Shown in pieces: positions 1 through 5,394 of a stretch of DNA of 5,394 nucleotides. Below the pieces are notes generated by a model that was not told the DNA's origin, ran no database searches, and saw only the letters and a program-made list of their open reading frames with translations. This DNA is from an uncultured Eubacteriales bacterium (GTDB lineage Bacteria > Bacillota_A > Clostridia > Oscillospirales > Oscillospiraceae), in assembly GCA_949747935.1 (NCBI GenBank), contig CATKHE010000191.1:1-5394 (forward strand), in the 5' to 3' direction. The position numbers and the translations under genes were made by a program. Position 1 is the stretch's first letter; each line of letters opens with the position of its first letter.

Positions 1-16
1 CCGACCCCAATCCCCG

Positions 17-31
17 CCCCCCAGAGGGGGG
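17..31. terminator. GC-rich hairpin downstream of the Hpt gene, doubtful terminator
   Basis: A perfect 6-bp inverted repeat (CCCCCC, loop AGA, GGGGGG) lies about 70 nt past the stop codon of the Hpt gene. A second, weaker one (CGCCC, loop TTG, GGGCG) lies at 59-71. On the minus strand neither is followed by a T-tract, so neither is a canonical intrinsic terminator for the operon. On the plus strand the first hairpin is followed, 7 nt later, by TTTTT at 40-44, so it could end a convergent gene lying beyond the left edge. Nothing else, and no coding region, is visible in nucleotides 1-97. Confidence 0.25.
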
Positions 32-97
32 ACAGAAGCTTTTTGACAGGCAGGGGGACGCCCTTGGGGCGGACCGCGGCGGGATATTTTGCAAGGC

Positions 98-451
98 TCA
101 GCTGTTCTGATATGTCTGAATGGCCTGCGCGGTCTGCTCGTAGTCCGCCTGTACAGCCGGAAGCAGCTGAACGGCCAGCTCATAGTTTTTGGTCCGCAGC
201 GCCTCTGTAATCTCGTGGCTGGACTGATACAGCCTGGTAAAGCTGAGATTCTGGGAGACGCCCTTCAGGGTATGGGCAGCCCGGAAAGCCTCGTCGTAGT
301 TTCCCACTTTCAGGTTATCCTCCAGCTGCTGGAAGGACTGGTCAGCCAGAAATTTACCCACAAATTTCTGAACCAGTGCCTCACTGTACAGCCGGCCCAG
401 TACCTCCTGATAGTCACCGCCCAAAGCGTTGTAGCACTCTTGAATGGTCAT
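98..451 (-). CDS. Free-standing histidine phosphotransfer (Hpt) domain protein
   Basis: This 117-residue soluble protein consists of essentially one Hpt domain, a helical bundle that shuttles phosphate between receiver domains. The phospho-accepting site is HTLKG at residues 60-64, with His60 the likely phosphorylated residue and Lys63 the usual neighbour. The following GVSQNLS matches the family pattern G-x-(S/A)-x-N-L. No kinase, receiver or membrane segment is present. The start is the ATG at 451, chosen because AGAAGGAGG lies 7 nt upstream; the reading frame stays open further upstream but only antisense to no known domain. The start overlaps the stop of the HD-GYP regulator gene as ATGA, so translation is probably coupled. 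The likely role, inferred from the operon, is to carry phosphate from the receiver of the hybrid kinase to the receiver of the HD-GYP regulator. It is the last gene of the operon visible in the window. Confidence 0.93.
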   Translation of the reverse strand: MTIQECYNALGGDYQEVLGRLYSEALVQKFVGKFLADQSFQQLEDNLKVGNYDEAFRAAHTLKGVSQNLSFTRLYQSSHEITEALRTKNYELAVQLLPAVQADYEQTAQAIQTYQNS

Positions 452-1974
452 TGAGCATCCTCCTTCTCTCGCTGAGTCACCTTGCCGATCGCGCCAGTAT
501 ATTGGGGGGTCTCCTCCGAGGACCACATTGCCCGGGCGGTGATATGGACAGGACACACTGCGCCGTTGAGCAGAATCTCACAGTCGAGCTCCACCACCGG
601 GTTCTCTGGGGTCGTACCGTGGAGCAGCGCAGACAGCCGGTCTATACAGACCCGTTCCATCAGGGACTTGTTTTCGCAGGGATCCATGATAGTCTCCTCC
701 AGGTCCAGCTGCCGCGCACCATGGGCGGAGAGGGTGAGCATGGGGGGCGTCTGGGTGTATTCAAAGAGGATATCCTCAGAAATACCGTAGAAGAAGCGGA
801 ACTTGGCCCGCTCATACTCCAAAATATGCAGCGTGCAGTCCGCGGTTGACATCTCCTCGTACTGAAGTATCTCCGCGGTGGTATTTTCTATGGCCCGCTG
901 GTCGCTCCGGGTTACGGTGTCTACCGACATCTCCTGCTGGATCACGTCGCTGCTCTCCACCAGGCACTCCAGGAGCAGCGGCTGGAAGGCTCCGCACTCC
1001 CCATTCAGGATCATGGACAGCGCCTTCTCGTGGGAGTGGGCAGGCTTATACACCCGGACGCTGGTCAGCGCGTCATACACGTCCGCCAGGGCCACCACCT
1101 GGGCGGAGATGGGGATGTCCTCCCCGGAAAGCCCGTCGGGATAGCCCCTGCCGTCGTACCGCTCATGGTGCCAGCGGCAGATCTCATAGGCATACTTCAC
1201 CAGCGGCTCGTCCTGGAAGGGGACCCCCTCCATCATGTCCGCGCCCATCTTGGAGTGGCCCTTCATGATGGCAAACTCCTCGTCGGTGAAGCGGCCAGGC
1301 TTGTTCAGGATCTCGCTGGGAATACAGATCTTGCCCACATCGTGGAGGGTAGAGGCGTTGCTGATGAGGTTGATAGTCTCCCGGTCCAGCTTGTACTTGT
1401 CCGTCTTGTGCATCAGGCTCTTCAGCAGGATCTCCGTCATCGTCTGAATGTGGAGCACATGCAGGCCGCTCTCCTCGTTGCGGAACTCCACAATATGGCT
1501 GAGGATGGAGATCATCAGGTTGTTGACCTTCTCCTTCTGATAGATCTGCTCATTCACCATGGCGGCCAGCCGGCGCTGCTTGGCGTAGAGCATGATAGTG
1601 TTGATTACCCGCCGGCGGACCACCATCATGTCAAAGGGGCGGCTGATGTAGTCCGTCACCCCCATGTCATAGGCCCGCTCGATGAAGTCGTGGGTGCTCT
1701 CCGCGGAGATCATGATGACAGGCACGCTGTCGATCCAGTTATATTTGTTCATGGCGGACAGCACGTCGAAGCCATTCATGTTGGGCATGACAATGTCCAG
1801 CAGGACCAGAGAGATCTCCTGCTCCATCTTCTGAAGAATCGTCACCGCCTGGAGGCCGTCCTCCGCCTCAATGATGTCATAGGACTCCTCCAGCATGGAC
1901 CGCAGGATGGAGCGGTTCATTTCGGAATCGTCAGCTACCAGAATGGTATACCGCTGCTTGCTTTTGGGGGACAA
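448..1974 (-). CDS. Response regulator: receiver, HD-GYP phosphodiesterase, C-terminal PAS-like domain
   Basis: This 508-residue cytosolic protein is predicted to hydrolyse cyclic di-GMP under phosphorylation control. Residues 8-125 are a receiver domain with acidic pair Asp15/Asp16, phospho-acceptor Asp60 (VLLDIVMP) and Ser90 at the switch position. The usual Lys before Pro is Arg112 (SRPF). Residues about 150-345 are an HD-GYP domain: Glu168 and His172, HDVGK at 211-215, His240, HHERYDGRGYP at 269-279 and ADVYDALTS near 297-305. The metal ligands known from the family, including the Glu seen in trinuclear-site enzymes, all appear present, so activity is likely. Residues about 385-505 look like a PAS-type domain (FEYTQTPPMLTLS, then a closing TGAIGKV strand). 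The start is TTG at 1974. A stop lies just upstream in frame, and the next Met (19) would delete the receiver's acidic pair. The kinase gene ends 7 nt before it. The receiver is the likely terminal acceptor of the relay. Confidence 0.93.
   Translation of the reverse strand: MSPKSKQRYTILVADDSEMNRSILRSMLEESYDIIEAEDGLQAVTILQKMEQEISLVLLDIVMPNMNGFDVLSAMNKYNWIDSVPVIMISAESTHDFIERAYDMGVTDYISRPFDMMVVRRRVINTIMLYAKQRRLAAMVNEQIYQKEKVNNLMISILSHIVEFRNEESGLHVLHIQTMTEILLKSLMHKTDKYKLDRETINLISNASTLHDVGKICIPSEILNKPGRFTDEEFAIMKGHSKMGADMMEGVPFQDEPLVKYAYEICRWHHERYDGRGYPDGLSGEDIPISAQVVALADVYDALTSVRVYKPAHSHEKALSMILNGECGAFQPLLLECLVESSDVIQQEMSVDTVTRSDQRAIENTTAEILQYEEMSTADCTLHILEYERAKFRFFYGISEDILFEYTQTPPMLTLSAHGARQLDLEETIMDPCENKSLMERVCIDRLSALLHGTTPENPVVELDCEILLNGAVCPVHITARAMWSSEETPQYTGAIGKVTQREKEDAQ
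459..467 (-). promoter_or_regulatory. Strong ribosome binding site of the Hpt gene
   Basis: AGAAGGAGG on the minus strand ends 7 nt before the ATG at 451. It lies inside the last codons of the HD-GYP regulator gene. It fixes the Hpt start at 451 rather than the in-frame upstream start at 556, which has no such site. It is a better match to the Shine-Dalgarno consensus than the site of the preceding gene. Confidence 0.85.
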
Positions 1975-1981
1975 GGGGGGC

Positions 1982-4531
1982 TCACTCCTTTTTCATCGTT
2001 TTCTCGTGCTGCTCTCGCTGAGACATCAATTTCGTCAGGGTGGTACACAGAAGCTCAATATTTATGGGCTTGGCCAGGTGGGCGTCCATCCCGGCCTGGG
2101 CGGTGCGGCTGATATCCTCGGCAAAGGCGTTGGCAGTCAGCGCGATAATGGGGGTAGACCTCGCGTCCGGGCGGTCCAGCCGCCGGATGGCCTCGGTGGC
2201 CTGACAGCCGTCCATCTCCGGCATCTGCATATCCATCAGGACGGCGTCGAAAAAGTAGGGCTGAGAGTCCTGGAAGGCCTCCAGGGCCTTGCGGCCGTTT
2301 TCCGCCGGAGTCACCTTGGCGCCCCGCATCTGGAGCAGCTCGGTGGCGATCTCCATATTCAGGAAATTGTCCTCCGCCAGAAGGATATTCCGATTTTGAA
2401 GCTGGGCGACCCGGTTGAGCTCCTCCACCGGAGAATCCTGGGGAGCCTCGCCCACGTCGAAGGGCAGGGTGACGGAGAACACGGTCCCCACGCCCAAGGT
2501 GCTGTCCACGGTAATCTGACCGCCCATGCGGGTCACCAGATTTTTCACGATGGGCATACCCAATCCGGTGCCCATGACCTCCTTAGCGCCGAAGCGGATT
2601 TCCCGCTCGTAGGGGTCAAAAATCTTGGGCAGGAACTCCTCCGACATGCCCGCGCCTGTATCCTCCACAATGAAGAGGTAGTTGTTGCGCCGGCCCTCGT
2701 CTATCTGACGCAGGGAGATGGATATTTTGTCCCCCGCCTTGGTAAACTTCATAGCGTTGGACACCAGATTGTTGATCACCTGTCCCAGCCGGGCGGGGTC
2801 GCCCTTGATCATCTGGTCCTTGATATCCATGGACAGGCTGAACTCCTTGCCGTCCGCCTGGGCCTGGGTCTGGAAAGGGGAGCTCCAGGTTTTCATGGCC
2901 TCCCGCAGGTCAAAGGATTTGATTTCCATGGAGACGTTGCCCTGCTCCAGGCGGGCAATCTCCAGAATGTCATTAATCAGGGCCAGCAGCTGCTGGCTGG
3001 CGCCGCCGATTTTGTTTAAGTAATCCTTGATCTTATTCGGGTCGTTCTCCGACTGGAGAGCCAGGTTGGTCATACCGATGATAATATTCAGCGGCGTACG
3101 CATATCGTGGCTCATCACGGAGAAGAACTGCTTCTGCGACCGCTCGCTCTGTTCCGCGGCGGACAGCGCACCCTTGAGCAGGTAGACCTGCTGCTGCTGC
3201 TCCTCCTTCTCCTTCTCGATGTCCCGGAAGCAGATGACCGCCTCGTTGGGCATGATCTCCGGGTCGATAAGCAGGCGGACGCTGATCCACCGCTCCTCGT
3301 CGCTGAAGCGGCGGAGGAACTCCCCGCCAAAGTCCCGGGACTGCTGTTCGGCCAGCAGGCGGATATTGTCCAGGGAGAAGTTTCTGACAAAATCCTCTCT
3401 GGTCCACTCGTCCAGGGCGGAGGCGATGACGTCCAGAAGCTGCTGGTAGTCCCCTGTCTCCTTTGTGATCTCTCCCCGCACATAGTCGGAGGGCTTGGTC
3501 AGCTCATAGGTGCCCGTCACCATGTTGATGCGGTAGAAGGCGTAATAGATGTTTCCCATGACCTGGAGGGTTTCGCTGCTGCGTTTGGCGGCCCAGCTCA
3601 GCTTCCGGTCCCGCAGCCACATGCCCAGGGCGATGAAGAGGAAGAAGACCAGTCCCACGCCGTAGTACACCAGGATGCTCTGCACCCCCTGGAGCAGCGT
3701 CTCATAGGGAACGGTGAGGATGCACAGCCAGCCGTTCTCGGTGTGCTGGTAATACAGCCCCCGGGTGAGCTTCTGCATGCCGATGATCTCGTTGTCCTTA
3801 CCGTCCAGCTCCCCCCGGTTGACCCGCTCAAACAGGTCCATGGTATACTCCTGAAGCTCCTCCTCCGTGGCCTCGAATGGAACGCTGTAATACAGCAGGG
3901 TGCCCCGCCGGTCCAGCACATAATAGGCTCCGCCCACAGGCAGCTCCTGAACCGTGTGATCGTCGCGGAAGCGGTCCAGCGGCACGTCGAGGGCGACCGC
4001 GTTATCGCTCCCGGCGGCAGAGACGGCAATGGTGACCACCATCTCTCCGCCGTAGGAATCACTGGCGTAGGCGTCGGTGAAAATCACTTTACCCTCCGCC
4101 TCCATGGCCTGCCGGTACCAGGACTGACTCTGATAGTCGTAATCCCAGCCGTGCGTTTCCCCGGCGGAGATGACCTGTCCGTTCAGCACGGCGTAGATAT
4201 CCAGGCTCCTGGTATTGAGCAGGTCTGCGCTTTTCTCAAAGAAGTCCGCCAGCCAGTTCTCAAACTCGGTGGTGTCCACACCGTCGTTGACCATATCCTC
4301 CATATAGTACATGGCCAGGGTGAGAATGCGGTCATATGTGTTAAACTGGTTGTCCTCGTCGTTGGAGTAGCTGGTGACCAGATTTTTACCCATGGTTCGG
4401 GCGTTGTCCAGCAACAGCTGCTGACTGACAATCATCCCCGCCGTGGCCACCGCCACAAACAGGCCCAGGACCCACAGAATCCGCCAGCTGCTCCAGTTGG
4501 AAAGGGCACGGCGTCCCTTTTTTTGCTGCAT
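1982..4531 (-). CDS. Hybrid sensor histidine kinase with dCache-like sensor and C-terminal receiver
   Basis: This 849-residue inner-membrane kinase senses an outside signal and starts the phosphorelay. Membrane segments lie at about 16-35 and 286-306. The roughly 250 residues between them have dCache-like features (WYRQAME, then FTDAYAS and a [10 protein letters not shown] strand), as in small-ligand sensors. Residues about 319-437 are a divergent PAS-like region, followed by a coiled coil that includes four Gln from a (CAG)4 run. The kinase core has the H-box SHDMRTPLN (His475), N-box [10 protein letters not shown] (Asn592), G1 box DTGAGM (624-629), F-box IFDPYER and G2 box GTGLGM (654-659), so it looks active. 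The receiver (about 715-835) has Glu720/Asp721, phospho-acceptor Asp767 (LMDMQMP), Thr799 and Lys821. There is no Hpt domain in the chain; a separate one is encoded two genes downstream. The ATG at 4531 is preferred over the GTG at 4540 because AGGAG lies 8 nt before it. The ligand cannot be told from sequence. Confidence 0.95.
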   Translation of the reverse strand: MQQKKGRRALSNWSSWRILWVLGLFVAVATAGMIVSQQLLLDNARTMGKNLVTSYSNDEDNQFNTYDRILTLAMYYMEDMVNDGVDTTEFENWLADFFEKSADLLNTRSLDIYAVLNGQVISAGETHGWDYDYQSQSWYRQAMEAEGKVIFTDAYASDSYGGEMVVTIAVSAAGSDNAVALDVPLDRFRDDHTVQELPVGGAYYVLDRRGTLLYYSVPFEATEEELQEYTMDLFERVNRGELDGKDNEIIGMQKLTRGLYYQHTENGWLCILTVPYETLLQGVQSILVYYGVGLVFFLFIALGMWLRDRKLSWAAKRSSETLQVMGNIYYAFYRINMVTGTYELTKPSDYVRGEITKETGDYQQLLDVIASALDEWTREDFVRNFSLDNIRLLAEQQSRDFGGEFLRRFSDEERWISVRLLIDPEIMPNEAVICFRDIEKEKEEQQQQVYLLKGALSAAEQSERSQKQFFSVMSHDMRTPLNIIIGMTNLALQSENDPNKIKDYLNKIGGASQQLLALINDILEIARLEQGNVSMEIKSFDLREAMKTWSSPFQTQAQADGKEFSLSMDIKDQMIKGDPARLGQVINNLVSNAMKFTKAGDKISISLRQIDEGRRNNYLFIVEDTGAGMSEEFLPKIFDPYEREIRFGAKEVMGTGLGMPIVKNLVTRMGGQITVDSTLGVGTVFSVTLPFDVGEAPQDSPVEELNRVAQLQNRNILLAEDNFLNMEIATELLQMRGAKVTPAENGRKALEAFQDSQPYFFDAVLMDMQMPEMDGCQATEAIRRLDRPDARSTPIIALTANAFAEDISRTAQAGMDAHLAKPINIELLCTTLTKLMSQREQHEKTMKKE
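1985..1993 (-). promoter_or_regulatory. Ribosome binding site of the HD-GYP regulator gene
   Basis: AAAAAGGAG on the minus strand overlaps the last codons of the kinase gene and ends 10 nt before the TTG start at 1974. Six of the ten spacer bases are a C-tract. The spacing is longer than optimal and the start codon is not ATG, so initiation is probably weak and may depend on ribosomes finishing the kinase gene. Confidence 0.6.
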
Positions 4532-4539
4532 ATGCTTCA

Positions 4540-4544
4540 CTCCT
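4540..4544 (-). promoter_or_regulatory. Ribosome binding site deciding the kinase start
   Basis: AGGAG on the minus strand ends 8 nt before the ATG at 4531. The alternative GTG start at 4540, three codons upstream, overlaps this site and therefore has no usable site of its own. Confidence 0.75.
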
Positions 4545-4614
4545 AATATCGTACGGCGGCCCGGCCGGCAAACTGTTCTATTCCAAAAGGGTTACAGATA
4601 GCAATTCAAGATAT

Positions 4615-4643
4615 ATTATAGCACATCTTTTTCTCGCTGTAAA
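4615..4643 (-). promoter_or_regulatory. Sigma-A-type promoter of the kinase/HD-GYP/Hpt operon
   Basis: On the minus strand, TTTACA (4638-4643) is separated by exactly 17 nt from a perfect TATAAT (4615-4620), which is preceded by TGC, an extended -10. Transcription would begin near 4608 and give a leader of about 75 nt before the ATG at 4531. Within that leader, positions 4557-4567 hold an odd GC-rich palindrome (CGGCC, C, GGCCG). No other promoter is evident between the three operon genes, so this one probably drives all of them. Confidence 0.82.
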
Positions 4644-4689
4644 GATACATGTCCCTTCAAACCCTGTTAAAATTACTTGGGGGAAACAC

Positions 4690-4718
4690 TTGTCAAACAG
4701 CCGGAAAAGCATTATAAT
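4690..4718 (+). promoter_or_regulatory. Sigma-A-type promoter of asnS
   Basis: TTGTCA (4690-4695) is separated by 17 nt from a perfect TATAAT (4713-4718). Transcription would start near 4725 and give a leader of under 60 nt. The promoter diverges from that of the kinase operon, with 46 nt between the two -35 elements. The -10 is flanked by the arms of a 10-bp inverted repeat. Confidence 0.82.
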
Positions 4719-4744
4719 AATCAGGTCTTTCCCGGCTTTTCCGG
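4701..4744. repeat. 10-bp perfect inverted repeat straddling the asnS -10 element
   Basis: CCGGAAAAGC (4701-4710) and its exact reverse complement GCTTTTCCGG (4735-4744) are separated by 24 nt that contain TATAAT and the expected transcription start. The left arm lies in the promoter spacer and would not be transcribed, so an RNA hairpin between the arms is not expected from this promoter; a DNA operator is possible. The right arm also takes part in a small hairpin in the leader (CCCGG, CTTTT, CCGGG at 4731-4745). No function is known, and chance is not excluded. Confidence 0.5.
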
Positions 4745-4770
4745 GATCGCCCAAAGATTTTGCACGATAT

Positions 4771-4777
4771 GGAGAGG
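4771..4777 (+). promoter_or_regulatory. Ribosome binding site of asnS
   Basis: GGAGAGG ends 5 nt before the ATG at 4783 (8 nt if only GGAG is counted). This supports that ATG as the start of asnS. Confidence 0.75.
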
Positions 4778-4782
4778 ATTTT

Positions 4783-5394
4783 ATGGAACGCACCACCATC
4801 GCCGCCATTTTTGCCGACCAGGAGCGCCTGGGCGGGCAGGCCGTTACCGTTATGGGCTGGGCCCGGACCATCCGGGACATGAAGACCTTCGGGTTTGTCG
4901 AGCTGAACGACGGCTCCTGCTTCAAGAACCTCCAGGTGGTCATGGACGCCAACGTACTGGATAACTACAAGGAGATCGCGGGACAGAACGTGGGGACCGC
5001 CCTCATTGTCAAGGGAGAGGTGGTGCTCACCCCCGGGGCCAAGCAGCCCCTGGAGGTGAAGGCCGCCTCCATCGCGGTGGAGGGCCCCTCCTCCCCCGAG
5101 TACCCCCTGCAGAAAAAGCGCCACAGCGTGGAGTTCCTGCGCACCATCCAGCACCTGCGGCCCCGGACAAACCTGTTCTCCGCCGCCTTCCGGGTGCGGA
5201 GCGTGGCCGCTCACGCCGTCCACTGCTTTTTCCAGGACCGGGGCTTCGTCTATGTCCACACCCCCATCATCACCGGCAGCGACTGCGAGGGCGCCGGGGA
5301 GATGTTCCAGGTGACCACCCTGGATGTGGCCAACCCGCCCCGGCTGGAGGACGGCAGCGTGGACTGGTCCCAGGACTTCTTCGGCAAGCGGGCC
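4783..5394 (+). CDS. asnS: Asparaginyl-tRNA synthetase, N-terminal part (cut by window edge)
   Basis: This is a class IIb aminoacyl-tRNA synthetase that charges tRNA-Asn with asparagine in the cytoplasm using ATP. The window holds the first 204 codons with no stop; bacterial AsnRS is usually about 460 residues, so a little under half is present. Residues about 18-103 form the OB-fold anticodon-binding domain ([20 protein letters not shown]). The catalytic domain then begins with [14 protein letters not shown] near 117-130, and class II motif 1 ends in [17 protein letters not shown] (159-175, Pro161). The [17 protein letters not shown] stretch and the insert ending DFFGKR are typical of AsnRS and separate it from AspRS and LysRS. 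The start is supported by GGAGAGG just upstream. The gene is transcribed divergently from the signalling operon and has no evident functional link with it. The frame is intact to the last base. Confidence 0.96.
   Translation, partial: MERTTIAAIFADQERLGGQAVTVMGWARTIRDMKTFGFVELNDGSCFKNLQVVMDANVLDNYKEIAGQNVGTALIVKGEVVLTPGAKQPLEVKAASIAVEGPSSPEYPLQKKRHSVEFLRTIQHLRPRTNLFSAAFRVRSVAAHAVHCFFQDRGFVYVHTPIITGSDCEGAGEMFQVTTLDVANPPRLEDGSVDWSQDFFGKRA

Noticed and set aside
3188..3199. (CTG)4 trinucleotide repeat
   Set aside because: It encodes four Gln within a charged coiled-coil linker of the kinase. Such short runs are common there and need no further explanation.
4518..4524. Seven-A run at codons 3-5 of the kinase as a phase-variation or frameshift site
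   Set aside because: The run is short, encodes ordinary Lys codons after the start, and nothing around it (no alternative frame, no stimulator) supports programmed slippage.
1030..4546. Long plus-strand open frames (for example 1030-2112, 1895-3019 and 3107-4546) opposite the kinase and regulator genes
   Set aside because: They lie antisense to genes with full, recognisable domains. They have no known motifs and are rich in His, Leu and Gly, as expected when GC-rich genes are read backwards.
4670..4696. Second minus-strand promoter using TTGACA at 4691-4696
   Set aside because: The -35 is perfect, but at 15-17 nt downstream there is only TAATTT or poorer. The TTTACA-17-TATAAT promoter nearer the gene is far better.
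4719..4782. T-box riboswitch upstream of asnS
   Set aside because: T-box leaders occur before synthetase genes in Firmicutes but need roughly 150-300 nt. The clear promoter leaves under 60 nt of leader, with only a 5-bp hairpin and no antiterminator structure.
4693..5259. Minus-strand open frame opposite asnS
   Set aside because: It is antisense to an unmistakable AsnRS coding region, has no recognisable domain, and runs across the asnS promoter.

Overview
This window is bacterial, with GC-rich genes and a markedly AT-richer divergent intergenic region that carries two textbook sigma-A-type promoters. Strong AGGAGG-type ribosome binding sites, GC-rich third codon positions, a dCache-type hybrid histidine kinase and an HD-GYP response regulator of clostridial style suggest a GC-rich member of the Clostridia, such as a gut Oscillospiraceae relative of Flavonifractor, Lawsonibacter or Intestinimonas. 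That placement is inferred from sequence style, not from a database match.

The left part (98 to 4531, minus strand) is one compact three-gene operon. In transcription order it holds (i) a membrane hybrid sensor histidine kinase with an extracellular dCache-like domain, a cytosolic PAS-like region, HisKA/HATPase_c and a C-terminal receiver; (ii) a response regulator with receiver, HD-GYP and a C-terminal PAS-like segment; and (iii) a free-standing Hpt protein. The first two genes are 7 nt apart, and the last two overlap by ATGA. Together they supply every step of a His-Asp-His-Asp phosphorelay. A membrane-sensed signal would be passed to an HD-GYP c-di-GMP phosphodiesterase, so the likely output is lowering of cyclic di-GMP. 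Nucleotides 1 to 97 lie downstream of the operon and hold only GC-rich inverted repeats.

The right part (4783 to the window edge, plus strand) is the first 204 codons of asnS, asparaginyl-tRNA synthetase, transcribed divergently from the operon. The 251-nt space between the two start codons contains a TTTACA-17-TATAAT promoter with a TG extended -10 for the kinase operon and a TTGTCA-17-TATAAT promoter for asnS. A perfect 10-bp inverted repeat straddles the asnS -10 element.

The genes belong to known families; I see no evidence of a wholly new system. The points most worth a second look are the complete phosphorelay in one operon, the receiver-HD-GYP-PAS architecture with Arg in place of the conserved receiver Lys, the TTG start set between C-tracts, and the possible operator at the asnS promoter.
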